From: JBCFBK01 sp038562555
GTDB taxonomy: Bacteria > Bacteroidota > Bacteroidia > Bacteroidales > Prolixibacteraceae
Reading direction: 5' to 3'
NCBI GenBank assembly: GCA_038562555.1
Contig: JBCFBK010000039.1
Coordinates: 1-55,768 of the forward strand
Length of the DNA: 55,768 nucleotides
Within the stretch, counting starts at the first letter, position 1, and every line of letters begins with the position of its first letter. Positions 41,008 to 50,069 of this stretch are shown in pieces. The notes under the pieces were generated by a model. It did no database searches and had not been told where the DNA came from. It saw only the letters and a program-made list of their open reading frames with translations. Both the position numbers and the translations under genes were made by a program.

Positions 41008-41352
41008 AGATTATGTGTGTTAAGCAGTTATATTTTTCCGGTTAAAAATTTGACTACCTGCAATCCTTGATCAGATTTTAACAGACAAATTACGACTTCT
41101 TTTAAAAAAATCATATAAAACATCTCAGACAAGATTGGTGAGAAGCAATTTTTACCCCTGTTCCAAAAACGAGTCTTGACCCCGTCGAGCGGGGAGCCTA
41201 CGGGAAGATCGTCCTGTAGCGGAAGTCACAAATCTGCAGGAGGAGATTAAAAGGTTACGGATGGCACAATAAATACGTAACAGGATAAGTCGTTTAGCTG
41301 GTAGCTTAACGGCTTTATTTTTCTTTCTGTTCAGTAACCATCTTGAAAAGGC
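41008..41352. other. Gap with a possible degenerate gene end
   Basis: No complete gene. 41185-41272 contains an open stretch on the plus strand that reads EVTNLQEEIKRLRMAQ and then a stop, preceded by a stop 26 codons upstream. It looks like the coiled-coil end of a small protein such as a transposase OrfA, but it is too short to assign. A CCCCG/CGGGG hairpin (41180-41194) lies at its start. Upstream bases 41008-41150 are AT-rich and probably hold the promoter of the small membrane protein gene. Confidence 0.3.
41287..41324 (+). terminator. Terminator-like hairpin facing the MFS gene
   Basis: AAGTCGTTTAGCT / AGCTTAACGGCTT with a 3-base loop (12 of 13 positions pair, counting one G-T) and a TATTTTTC tail on the plus strand. 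It follows the possible gene remnant at 41185-41272. Confidence 0.6.
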
Positions 41353-42561
41353 TTATTTTCCCGTCCGCATTTTCTTTTCAACTTCGGGCAAAAGCCAGGC
41401 CACTAGTCCGAGCAAGGGCATCCAGGCACAGACCTGATAAACGGTATCAATGCCGTAGAGATCGGCCATTTTTCCGAGGACGGCGGAAGAAATCCCGGCC
41501 ACTCCGAAAGCAAATCCAAAAAACAGGCCCGAAGTCAGTCCCAGTTTTTGGGGCAGCAGTTCCTGGGCGTAGACCAAAATGGCAGGAAAAGCTGACGCAA
41601 GAATCAGTCCGGCGAAAAAGCTTAAAATAACGGTCCATTCGAGTCCCACGTGTGGCATCAGCATACTGAAGGGAGCAGCACCGAGAATGGAAAACCAGAT
41701 GACATATCTGCGGCCGATCCGGTCACCGAGTGGACCGCCTGCAATTGTTCCAATAGCGGTCCCGATCAGAAAAATAAACAAGATGATCTGGGAAGTTTGT
41801 ATCGTTACTCCGAATTTCTCGATGAGATAAAAAGTATAATAGCTTTTTAAACTCTCCATATAAATGAATTTGGAGAAGATCAGAAAAAGCAGGACTGAGA
41901 TCGCAAAAACGGTTTTTTTCACAGATAAGGGCATTTCGAGGTGTCCCTGATATTTGTGTGGGCCGGTTTTCAAGCTTTCCAGATACCCGCTGTACCATTT
42001 TCCGATGGGAATCATGACGCCGATAGCCATGACGGCAACTACCGAGAAGAGTGCAATATGACTCCTTCCGTACGGGGCGACCAGCAGGGCGACCAGCAGC
42101 GGGCCGAGTGAACCGCCCAGATTGCCGCCCACCTGAAAAAGAGACTGGGCAAAACCTCGTTTTCCGCCTGAAGCCAGTGCGGTTAATCGTGATGCTTCGG
42201 GATGGAAAACCGAAGAGCCAATTCCAATCAGCATGACAGAACTCAACAGCAGGTGCAGGCTCGACGCGTAAGCCAGACTAATAATCCCGGTCAGCGTAAA
42301 CGCCATGCCAACGGGAAGCGACCAGCTTACCGGACGTTTGTCAAAAAACAAACCGGCGAGCGGCTGCAAGACGGATGCCGATATCTGATAAACGAAGGTA
42401 ATTAGCCCGATTTGGGCGAAATTCAGGGCCAGATCAGCTTTAAATAAGGGGTATACCGCAGCGATGACCGACTGCAGCGTGTCGTTCAGGCAATGCGCGA
42501 CGCTTAATCCGATTAAAACAGGGAGTGCCATTTTACGAACGGCTAACTGTGACTGTACCAT
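41353..42561 (-). CDS. MFS exporter, fosmidomycin-resistance (Fsr) type
   Basis: I choose the ATG at 42561 (MVQSQLAVRKMALPVLIGLS), giving about 402 aa; the longer frame adds a short unlikely tail. Twelve hydrophobic segments. LSVAHCLNDTLQSVIAAVYPLFK at the first helix, PLAGLFFDKRP in loop 2-3, IGIGSSVFHPEASRLTALASGGKRGFAQSLFQVGGN and GGPLGDRIGRRYVIW are Fsr-type signatures. Such exporters remove small drugs and possibly metabolites. Divergent from the sigma-factor gene of the polysaccharide locus. Confidence 0.88.
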   Translation of the reverse strand: MVQSQLAVRKMALPVLIGLSVAHCLNDTLQSVIAAVYPLFKADLALNFAQIGLITFVYQISASVLQPLAGLFFDKRPVSWSLPVGMAFTLTGIISLAYASSLHLLLSSVMLIGIGSSVFHPEASRLTALASGGKRGFAQSLFQVGGNLGGSLGPLLVALLVAPYGRSHIALFSVVAVMAIGVMIPIGKWYSGYLESLKTGPHKYQGHLEMPLSVKKTVFAISVLLFLIFSKFIYMESLKSYYTFYLIEKFGVTIQTSQIILFIFLIGTAIGTIAGGPLGDRIGRRYVIWFSILGAAPFSMLMPHVGLEWTVILSFFAGLILASAFPAILVYAQELLPQKLGLTSGLFFGFAFGVAGISSAVLGKMADLYGIDTVYQVCAWMPLLGLVAWLLPEVEKKMRTGK

Positions 42562-42721
42562 TTGCTGAATAAGTTTTCCAATCAGACCAACAAAACGGCA
42601 AATGTACAGCATTCAGGTTAGGCAAATGTTAGAGATTTGTCAATAATTTAAGATGTATTAAACGATATTTCCCATTGAACAAAACGTATTCTGCCCGGGA
42701 TGAACCGATATCTGAATAAAA

Positions 42722-43369
42722 ATGTTTAATTTGGTTGTTCTAAAGGAAACCCAGGTGACGATATCGGGAAATCAAAAAGCTGATCTGTATCAAACGATTT
42801 GGAAGAAATTTACGGAGGGTGATGACCAGGCACTTTCATCGCTGTATTTTGATTTTTTCGACTCGCTGCTTAACTTCGGGATGAAGTATTCCTCCGATCG
42901 TTTCCTGGTGGAAGACTGCATCCAGAACCTGTTTGTGGATTTACTAAAGAACAGGGACAAGCAGAGACCTGTGCAGCATATCCGCTTTTATCTGTATAAA
43001 GGGCTCCGAAATCAACTGGCTTACGAAAAGAGAAAAGTGAGAAAACTCATTCCGGTCGAAGAGCCTGGTGAAACGGATTTCCGGATCAGCTATTCGGTTG
43101 AAAATTTACTGATCGTGAGCGAAACAGATAACCTGCAGGCAAAGTTTTTAAAATTGATTACCGACCGTCTGACGGCCCGCCAAAAGGAGGCTTTATACCT
43201 GAAATTTAACTGCGGGTTTGATTATATCCAGATTTCGGAACTGATGCAAATCAGTGTGGAGTCGGCCCGGACCATCATTTACCGGACGCTAAAATCGATC
43301 AAAGATACTTTTGGTCCCGATACTTATGCTAACATCCTGTTTGTGTGTTGTCTACGTCCGATCCAATAA
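42722..43369 (+). CDS. ECF sigma factor of the polysaccharide locus
   Basis: 215 aa sigma-70 family protein. Region 2 spans residues 35-105 (ALSSLYFDFFDSLLNFGMKY, VEDCIQNLFVDLLKNRDK, IRFYLYKGLRNQLAYEKRK) and region 4 spans 145-200 (LTARQKEALYLKFNCGFDYIQISELMQISVESARTIIYRTLKSIK). It is the FecI-like type found beside FecR genes in Bacteroidota. The FecR anti-sigma gene is next, followed by an STN-type SusC, so it should be released by substrate binding at the outer membrane and transcribe susC-susD. Confidence 0.92.
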   Translation: MFNLVVLKETQVTISGNQKADLYQTIWKKFTEGDDQALSSLYFDFFDSLLNFGMKYSSDRFLVEDCIQNLFVDLLKNRDKQRPVQHIRFYLYKGLRNQLAYEKRKVRKLIPVEEPGETDFRISYSVENLLIVSETDNLQAKFLKLITDRLTARQKEALYLKFNCGFDYIQISELMQISVESARTIIYRTLKSIKDTFGPDTYANILFVCCLRPIQ

Positions 43370-43464
43370 GTGGGCACGTTTCAATTTTCGTTGGTTCAGT
43401 TTTTTTTGAAAATAGTTGTCTATGTCTGTCGCTTTCCTGCTACATCTTTTTGTAAGCTGATGTT

Positions 43465-44661
43465 ATGGACAAAAAATTTCAACAATACACGCTCGAAGAC
43501 TTTCTGAATGATGCTGATTTTTGCGGCTGGGCAAGATCGGAGAGACCAGATCTGGATGGTTTATACCGGGAACTGCTGGGAAGATATCCTGAACAAAAAG
43601 ATGTTTTTTTGAAAGCCAGGCGGTTAATTGCGTTTTTTGATGACGAAAAGTTAAAGACAGAGCCGGCCCGCAAACTTCAAATATGGGAGGAAATAAACAG
43701 GATTTACAACCGCCAAAGTAAGGGAGCCCCCTATAAACGGGTTTTCCGGTATGCTGCAATACTTGCTGTTTTGTTTACAACAGCGACGCTGGCCTGGTAT
43801 TTTATTTCATCTGCCGGCCGGAACGAGTTGAATACCTGGCCTGTCCAGGATTATACAGAAATCAGACTTATGCTCGATGATGGCCGTGAGATTGACATTC
43901 CGTCGGAGCGGTCTGAGGTGGTCTATTCCAGGGGCGGCGACCAGATCAACGTAAACGGGAAATCAGTACCGCAGGGCAGAGAAACAAAAAATCCCGGACT
44001 AAACCAGCTTATTGTTCCTTTTGGCAGGCAGGTGAAAGTTGTGCTGGCCGACCGTACCGAAGTGTGGCTTAACGCCGGCTCACGTTTGGTTTATCCTTCG
44101 CAATTCGCTGAAAACAAACGGAAAGTTCAATTGCAGGGCGAAGCTTTTTTTAAGGTGAGCAAAGACAAAACAAGGCCTTTTACGGTCGAGACAAGCCACT
44201 CTGCCCTCAAGGTCCTCGGAACCAGCTTCAACCTGAGAGCTTATCCGGACGAAAAGACAGAAGAAACCGTTCTGGTGGAAGGGTCGGTCAGCATTCACAT
44301 TGGTAAAAGTTTTTTTGGGGAAGATGTTCTCCTGAAGCCTGACCAGCGGATTATTGCCGGTTATCCGGACCGGTCTTATTCCATTTTGGAAGTGGACGTG
44401 CACAACTATACCTCATGGACTGACGGTTCATTGGTGTTTAAAGAGGAACCCCTTTCGCGGGTTTTGGGCCGAATAGCGCGGTTTTATAATGTCAGGATCA
44501 GTTGTGAAGACGCCGATGAGAACAGGAAAATAACCGGAAAGCTTGATCTGAAGCAGGATTATCTGCGTGTTTTAAATGCGTTGGAACTGATATCGCAGGG
44601 AAATTATACCGAAAAAAATGGGACAATAACTTTTAAACTGAATGAAAGCAATGACCAATAA
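43465..44661 (+). CDS. FecR-type anti-sigma factor
   Basis: 398 aa. The cytoplasmic sigma-binding part is residues 1-90; a membrane helix lies near 94-113 (YAAILAVLFTTATLAWYFIS). The periplasmic FecR domain follows (QLIVPFGRQVKVVLADRTEVWLNAGSRLVYP, GEAFFKVSKDKTRPFTVET, HSALKVLGTSFNLRAY). It ends in the DUF4974 STN-like domain (DGSLVFKEEPLSRVLGRIARFYNV). It transduces the signal from the SusC STN domain to the sigma factor. Separated from the sigma gene by 95 bases. Confidence 0.94.
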   Translation: MDKKFQQYTLEDFLNDADFCGWARSERPDLDGLYRELLGRYPEQKDVFLKARRLIAFFDDEKLKTEPARKLQIWEEINRIYNRQSKGAPYKRVFRYAAILAVLFTTATLAWYFISSAGRNELNTWPVQDYTEIRLMLDDGREIDIPSERSEVVYSRGGDQINVNGKSVPQGRETKNPGLNQLIVPFGRQVKVVLADRTEVWLNAGSRLVYPSQFAENKRKVQLQGEAFFKVSKDKTRPFTVETSHSALKVLGTSFNLRAYPDEKTEETVLVEGSVSIHIGKSFFGEDVLLKPDQRIIAGYPDRSYSILEVDVHNYTSWTDGSLVFKEEPLSRVLGRIARFYNVRISCEDADENRKITGKLDLKQDYLRVLNALELISQGNYTEKNGTITFKLNESNDQ

Positions 44662-44672
44662 TTAAAAGGAAA

Positions 44673-44742
44673 AGCCGGTTATGGTTGGCACTTTTAACCG
44701 GCTCTCCGAATTGTTTAATCCGCCTTGAAAAAAGGCATTTTT
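44673..44742 (+). terminator. Two hairpins between fecR and susC
   Basis: First: AGCCGGTTA / TAACCGGCT (9 bp, loop 13). Second: GCCTT-GAAAA-AAGGC followed by ATTTTTAAA, a compact terminator-like structure. Only 22 bases separate the second from the susC ATG. Either they terminate the sigma-fecR transcript, or they sit in the leader of susC and could regulate read-through. Confidence 0.6.
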
Positions 44743-44764
44743 AAACCTTTAACGTTTCAAATTT

Positions 44765-47700
44765 ATGAAAAAAAAATGGAAAAATGATGTTTCCGGTTTG
44801 AGCCGGAGCGTCCAAAAGTTTTTAATGATTATGAGATTAACTGCCTTACTAACATGCGTGTTGTCGTTATCGGTCACGGCAGGAACGTATTCACAGAATA
44901 CGAAGCTTGACCTGTCGCTTGAAGAAGCAACGATCGAAAAGGTGCTTCTGGAGATAGAAAATAACAGCCGGTTCATTTTTATTTATGAAAGCGGAACGAT
45001 TGATGCGTCCGTCAGAAAGACCATCTCGGTAAAGGACCAACCGGTTGATGTCATTTTATCGCAGTTGTTCGAAGGAACTGATGTGGCATACAACATTGAT
45101 GACCGCCAGATCTCACTGTACAAAAAGAACGGCCCTCAGGATAGCCATTCACAGTCCGGCGTGAGCGCAGCTCAGCAGATGACTGTTTCCGGGAAAGTGA
45201 CCAATGCTTCCGGTGAACCCGTTCCAGGAGTGACCGTGGTTGTCAAAGGAACCGGCCAGGGGACCATCACCGATATGAATGGAGGCTACACCCTTGCGAA
45301 TGTTCCGGGCGACGCGACGCTGGTCTTTTCGTTTGTGGGAATGGAGGTGCAGGAAGTTGCCCTTGACGGCAGGGCACGTCTCAATATCACCATGGAGGAA
45401 CAGGTTATTGGCCTGGAGGAGGTTGTTGCGGTAGGTTATGGAACGATGAAGCGACTGGATGTCAGCGGATCGATCGTCTCGACCGACGCCGAAACGCTCA
45501 GAGAAGTTCCTTCGGTTAGCGCAACACAGGCTTTACAGGGGCGTCTGCCGGGGATTGATGTTTCGCAGATGTCAACCCGCCCCGGTGCTCCCATGCAAAT
45601 CCGGATCCGGGGCGAACGCTCGGTAAATGCAAGCAATGACCCTTTGATTGTGTTGGACGGGATCCCGTTTGCCGGCTCTGTTAACGACATTTCGCCAACC
45701 GATATCAAGAGCATTGATATTCTGAAAGATGCTTCTGCAACAGCTATCTACGGATCGCGCGGTGCTAACGGCGTGATGCTGATTACCACCTTCAGGGGAA
45801 TGACCAACCGGGAGGCTTCGATTTCCTACAACGGCTTTTTTGGTATCAAGTCGGTAGCAAAAAAGTATGAGGTTTATGACGGCAATGAATTCCAGGATTT
45901 TCGTCACGCCACGATCAACACCTCCTATAAGGATAATTACACTACCCTCGAACAGGCCTCGATCGAGTCGGGGGAATACACCGATTGGCAGGACCTGCTA
46001 TACAGCAATGCCATCGTAACCAATCACGACATCAGCATCTCTTCCGGTACAAAGAATGGGTCCTATGCCTTCGGAGGAGGCTATTACAACGAAACAGCCG
46101 TGTTACCGGGGCAGGAATATACTCGTTTTTCCCTCCGAACGACAATTGATCAGGAAATTGGGAAATACATTAAAGTGGGATTGAGTTCGCAGAATTCGTA
46201 CGCCATTACCGACGGTGACAGCGCCTCGGTGATGAACAACATTCTCACTTTGTCTCCGCTGATGCCGGCTTACAATGAAGACGGGAGCGTTCGTGAAATC
46301 CCCACAGAAGGACATGTCGACACTTATTACAACCCGTTATTAATGGAGAACTCCGACCTTTGGCAGGAAAGGAGAAAGCGCTCTGCCAGTTTTAATTCCC
46401 TCTTCGCAGAAATTAAATTCACCGATTTTCTGAAGTACCGGATCAATTTAGGCTTGAGTTATTACAAGGAAGAATTTGGCCGCTACTATGCTTCGGCTAC
46501 GCCTTTTAACAACGGTTCGGTTTCGACTGCCAGGGTACAGAATATCAGCAGCACGACCTGGGCAATTGAAAACCTGTTGTACTTCGACAAGGTTTTTGCC
46601 GATAAACATCGGTTAAATGTAACAGCCATGTATTCGGCCGAACAGTCTGAGTTTACCCGTTCTCAGATGGATGCGAACGATCTGCCCGCTGATTTCCTGC
46701 TTTATTATAACCTGGGACTTGCCAACGGAGCCAAGACCATTGAATCGAAGGATCAGAATTACTATAAAAGGGGCTTATTGTCCTATATGGCGAGGGCGCA
46801 ATATGCATATGACGACCGCTATTTGCTTACGCTCACCTTCCGTGCCGATGGCGCCTCAGTTTTGGCTCCGGGACACCAGTGGCATAATTATCCCGCTGTT
46901 TCGGCCGGATGGAACATCCACCGGGAATCATTTATGCAGCAGCTTAGAGGCATCAGCCAGCTAAAGCTGCGTCTGGGTTACGGGCAGACTTCCAACCAGG
47001 CGATCGATCCCTACTCCACCCTGGGCTTGTTATCGCAGATCCCTTATAATTTCGGCTCCAATAACATGTACGGTTATTACGTCACCACCCTTCCGAACCA
47101 AAACCTGGGGTGGGAGTATACGGAGAACTACAATGTGGGGCTGGATTTTGGACTTTTTGACAACCGGATTGACGGCTATTTTGATTACTATTTCCAGAAA
47201 ACCAAAGATGTTTTGGTTCAGGTCAATTTGCCTCATACCAGTGGGGTATCGCTTCCCATGTGGCAGAATGTGGGTTCAACCGAGAACAAAGGATTTGAAT
47301 TTTCCATATCCGCGCAAATCATTAGGCCGGCCGGCAAAGGTGGTTTTGGATGGGATATGGATTTCAATATTTATGCAAACAGGAATAAGCTGGTATCGCT
47401 CAACAGCGGCGTGACTGAAGATATCGGGAACGGATTGTTCACGGGGCATCCCATCAACGTGATCTATGACTATGAAAAACTGGGTATCATTCAGGAAGAC
47501 GAAGCGCCTTATTTCGGGCGTCCTGCCGGCCAGATCAAGGTAGCTGATATTGGCGGAGGGCCGAACGGAGAACCCGACAACCAAATCACCGCCGACGGTG
47601 ACCGGAAGATCCTTGGATCGTTTGAACCCGATTTTTCCGGAGGCTTATCCACCCGCCTTTATTTCAGGAATTTTGATTTATCGGTTGTCAGTTTCTTTAA

Positions 47701-48181
47701 ATCGGGAGGTATGCTGGTTAGCCTGATGCACATGCCGGTCAGTTATCTGAGTACGAATAACGGACGGAGAAATTCGATTAAAACGAATTACTGGACCCCG
47801 GAAAATCCTTCCGGTACCTATCCCCAGCCGGGCAACCAAAATACGGCCGAAGTCAATGACTTTGGGAATACGCTTGGTTTTTTCAAGGCCTCCTTCTGGA
47901 AGTTCAGGACCATTTCACTGGGATATACCTTTAACTCAAAAGCTCTTTCGGCTGTTGGCGGCAAAGATGCCCGGATCTATTTCACCTGCCAGAATCCGTT
48001 CACCCTGTTTTCACCTTACCGGGATGCCGGCGGACTGGATCCTGAGCCTACAGGTACCGGTGCCCAGACCAACTCGGCCGGACTCAAATCGAACAGCGGC
48101 CTTCAGGACCGGCAGTTGACGGTTGGTGCGAATACACCGCCTACGCGCAACTTCGTCCTGGGAATAAATGTGAAGTTCTAA
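44765..48181 (+). CDS. susC: SusC/RagA TonB-linked outer-membrane protein with STN domain
   Basis: 1138 aa. A signal peptide (LTALLTCVLSLSVTAGTYSQ) is followed by an STN domain (TIEKVLLEIENNSRFIFIY, ISVKDQPVDVILSQLFEGT) at about residues 55-125. Next come a carboxypeptidase-regulatory-like domain (VSGKVTNASGEPVPGVTVVV), the TonB box region LEEVVAVGYGTMKR, the plug (QIRIRGERSVNASNDPLIVLDG, GSRGANGVMLITT) and a 22-stranded barrel ending NFVLGINVKF. The STN domain marks it as a transducer acting on the adjacent FecR. Imports oligosaccharides, here probably xylan-derived as judged from GH10/GH43 neighbours. Confidence 0.96.
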   Translation: MKKKWKNDVSGLSRSVQKFLMIMRLTALLTCVLSLSVTAGTYSQNTKLDLSLEEATIEKVLLEIENNSRFIFIYESGTIDASVRKTISVKDQPVDVILSQLFEGTDVAYNIDDRQISLYKKNGPQDSHSQSGVSAAQQMTVSGKVTNASGEPVPGVTVVVKGTGQGTITDMNGGYTLANVPGDATLVFSFVGMEVQEVALDGRARLNITMEEQVIGLEEVVAVGYGTMKRLDVSGSIVSTDAETLREVPSVSATQALQGRLPGIDVSQMSTRPGAPMQIRIRGERSVNASNDPLIVLDGIPFAGSVNDISPTDIKSIDILKDASATAIYGSRGANGVMLITTFRGMTNREASISYNGFFGIKSVAKKYEVYDGNEFQDFRHATINTSYKDNYTTLEQASIESGEYTDWQDLLYSNAIVTNHDISISSGTKNGSYAFGGGYYNETAVLPGQEYTRFSLRTTIDQEIGKYIKVGLSSQNSYAITDGDSASVMNNILTLSPLMPAYNEDGSVREIPTEGHVDTYYNPLLMENSDLWQERRKRSASFNSLFAEIKFTDFLKYRINLGLSYYKEEFGRYYASATPFNNGSVSTARVQNISSTTWAIENLLYFDKVFADKHRLNVTAMYSAEQSEFTRSQMDANDLPADFLLYYNLGLANGAKTIESKDQNYYKRGLLSYMARAQYAYDDRYLLTLTFRADGASVLAPGHQWHNYPAVSAGWNIHRESFMQQLRGISQLKLRLGYGQTSNQAIDPYSTLGLLSQIPYNFGSNNMYGYYVTTLPNQNLGWEYTENYNVGLDFGLFDNRIDGYFDYYFQKTKDVLVQVNLPHTSGVSLPMWQNVGSTENKGFEFSISAQIIRPAGKGGFGWDMDFNIYANRNKLVSLNSGVTEDIGNGLFTGHPINVIYDYEKLGIIQEDEAPYFGRPAGQIKVADIGGGPNGEPDNQITADGDRKILGSFEPDFSGGLSTRLYFRNFDLSVVSFFKSGGMLVSLMHMPVSYLSTNNGRRNSIKTNYWTPENPSGTYPQPGNQNTAEVNDFGNTLGFFKASFWKFRTISLGYTFNSKALSAVGGKDARIYFTCQNPFTLFSPYRDAGGLDPEPTGTGAQTNSAGLKSNSGLQDRQLTVGANTPPTRNFVLGINVKF

Positions 48182-48207
48182 GTCGTTAATCATTAAAAAC
48201 TATCAAG

Positions 48208-49923
48208 ATGAAACATTATATTATAAGCAGTTTAGCTGGAATAGCGATCCTTTTGCTGGCTTCGTGCAGTGATCTTCTGGACGAGCAACCGCGTTCCATG
48301 TTAACCCCCGATTTGTTTAAAACAAGCGATGGATTACGGGCCGGCCTTACGGCCGCCTATAACGGGCTGCGCTATATTTCAGGGACCGAGGCGACTATGA
48401 ACAGCACCTTACAGGGAACCGATGAGTTTACTGCTGCTGCGAGTGGCGGCAGTAAAGAACTGGATATGACGCCTGACTTCGGCGGCAGCGGTATTAATTC
48501 CGCTACCGGTTCCATTAATGTATTCTGGATTTACCAGTTTTCTTACATCAACACCTGTAACGGGATCATCGAATTTGGTACGGAGGCGGGATTAAGTGAA
48601 GAGCTGATCGCCGAGGCCTATTTTTTACGTGGCTACTATCATTTTAAGATGGTGCAAATGTTTGGTGGCCTTCCGCTTGATCTGGGTTCCGGTGAGTTGA
48701 AGTTCAATACGACTCCGACCACGCTTTCCAAGCGGAATACCGAGGAAGAAGTCTACGCAGCGATTGTCGCCGATATGTCGTATGCTGCCGAGAAACTGCC
48801 GGTCAATCCGCGTCTTCCCGGTTGTGCCTTTCGGGCAACGGCTATTCACTACCTGGCAAAAGTTTACCTGACGAAAGGTGACGACCAGTTGGCGCTCACA
48901 ACGGCCGAAAAATTGTTAAGTGTTGCTGATCCTTACGCTGAAAATTCTTACGGCGTGGCCTTGCTTCCAACCTATTCGGAAGTCATCAGGCCCACGAACG
49001 AACGGAACAATGAAGTTCTTTTTACCTGCGAGCATACCGAGACCTATGCGTATAACGAAACGGCTGCGGGGTTTGGTTCCGGAGCGCTGAATAAAGATGA
49101 CCGTTCGTTGTCTTATTTTGTTCCCAATTATCAGCAGTTCAATCTGGGTAGACCCGGTGATGCCGGTTTTTTGGTCAGGACAAAGGAATATTCACGTCCG
49201 TGGACCCGTCTTCGTCCTACAGCCGGATTGCTGACCAATATTTTTGCTGACAAGACCAATGATTCCCGTTTTGAAGCAAGTTTTCAAACCGTGTGGCTTA
49301 ATAACGGGACCAATACCGTCAATGGATTGCTGAATCGGCCGCTTGTCCCGGGCGACACCGCGTTTGTTATGCTTGCTCAGGAAGTTTCGGCAGCTTACCG
49401 GGCAACCAAAAATTACCGGATCTGGACAACCAGTCAGATGACCCGGGATATTTTTCCGGCGCTTAAAAAGTTCTTCGATCCGAACCGGCAGGATGTCAAC
49501 GACGCATCAGGCCGTCCGTTCCTCCTGGCAAAATTGTCGGAAACCTACCTGATCGCTGCCGAAGCGGCCCTCAGTTCAGGCAATAACACCAAGGCCCGCG
49601 ATTATCTGCTGGTCCTTCGCAAGCGCGCGGCAAAGCCCGACAAGGTTCAGTCCATGATTGATGCGACGCCGGCGACCATCACGATCGACTATATTCTGGA
49701 CGAACGTTCCCGCGAGCTATGCGGCGAACAAATGCGTTGGTTCGATCTGAAACGAACCGGTAAATGGCGTGAGCGCGCAACGAATTATTCGCTCAACGGG
49801 GTCGATATCAAAACCCGTGAAATCAGACCTCATTATGATTTGCGTCCAATTCCGGAGGCTCAGCTTGACCTGATGGGTAATTCGGATGCCGAAAAAGATG
49901 CCTATCAAAACCCAGGGTATTGA
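48208..49923 (+). CDS. susD: SusD/RagB-type glycan-binding lipoprotein
   Basis: 571 aa. Lipobox with Cys20 in LLLASCSDLLDEQP, so the protein is surface-anchored. Typical SusD segments: LRAGLTAAYNGLRYI, EAYFLRGYYHFKMVQMFGGLPLDLG, KVYLTKGDDQLALTTAEKLL (TPR), LSETYLIAAEAALSSGNNTKARDYLLVLRKRA and DERSRELCGEQMRWFDLKRTGK. It forms the lid on the SusC barrel. Starts 26 bases after the susC stop and ends before a strong terminator. Confidence 0.96.
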   Translation: MKHYIISSLAGIAILLLASCSDLLDEQPRSMLTPDLFKTSDGLRAGLTAAYNGLRYISGTEATMNSTLQGTDEFTAAASGGSKELDMTPDFGGSGINSATGSINVFWIYQFSYINTCNGIIEFGTEAGLSEELIAEAYFLRGYYHFKMVQMFGGLPLDLGSGELKFNTTPTTLSKRNTEEEVYAAIVADMSYAAEKLPVNPRLPGCAFRATAIHYLAKVYLTKGDDQLALTTAEKLLSVADPYAENSYGVALLPTYSEVIRPTNERNNEVLFTCEHTETYAYNETAAGFGSGALNKDDRSLSYFVPNYQQFNLGRPGDAGFLVRTKEYSRPWTRLRPTAGLLTNIFADKTNDSRFEASFQTVWLNNGTNTVNGLLNRPLVPGDTAFVMLAQEVSAAYRATKNYRIWTTSQMTRDIFPALKKFFDPNRQDVNDASGRPFLLAKLSETYLIAAEAALSSGNNTKARDYLLVLRKRAAKPDKVQSMIDATPATITIDYILDERSRELCGEQMRWFDLKRTGKWRERATNYSLNGVDIKTREIRPHYDLRPIPEAQLDLMGNSDAEKDAYQNPGY

Positions 49924-49950
49924 CGAAGGTTAGTATCAGTATATCATCAA

Positions 49951-49996
49951 TCTTTCAAAAAGGAGTTGTGCGTAATGCCAACTCCTTTTTGAAAGA
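49951..49996 (+). terminator. Strong intrinsic terminator of susCD
   Basis: Perfect 18-bp inverted repeat TCTTTCAAAAAGGAGTTG / CAACTCCTTTTTGAAAGA with a 10-base loop. The T-run lies inside the arm. It separates susCD from the downstream symporter gene. Confidence 0.8.
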
Positions 49997-50069
49997 AATT
50001 GTCCGGTTCAATTTTCAGTGATCCGGATAAGAAGAAAACAGATTAATAAGACAGTTATAAAAAGAGCAA

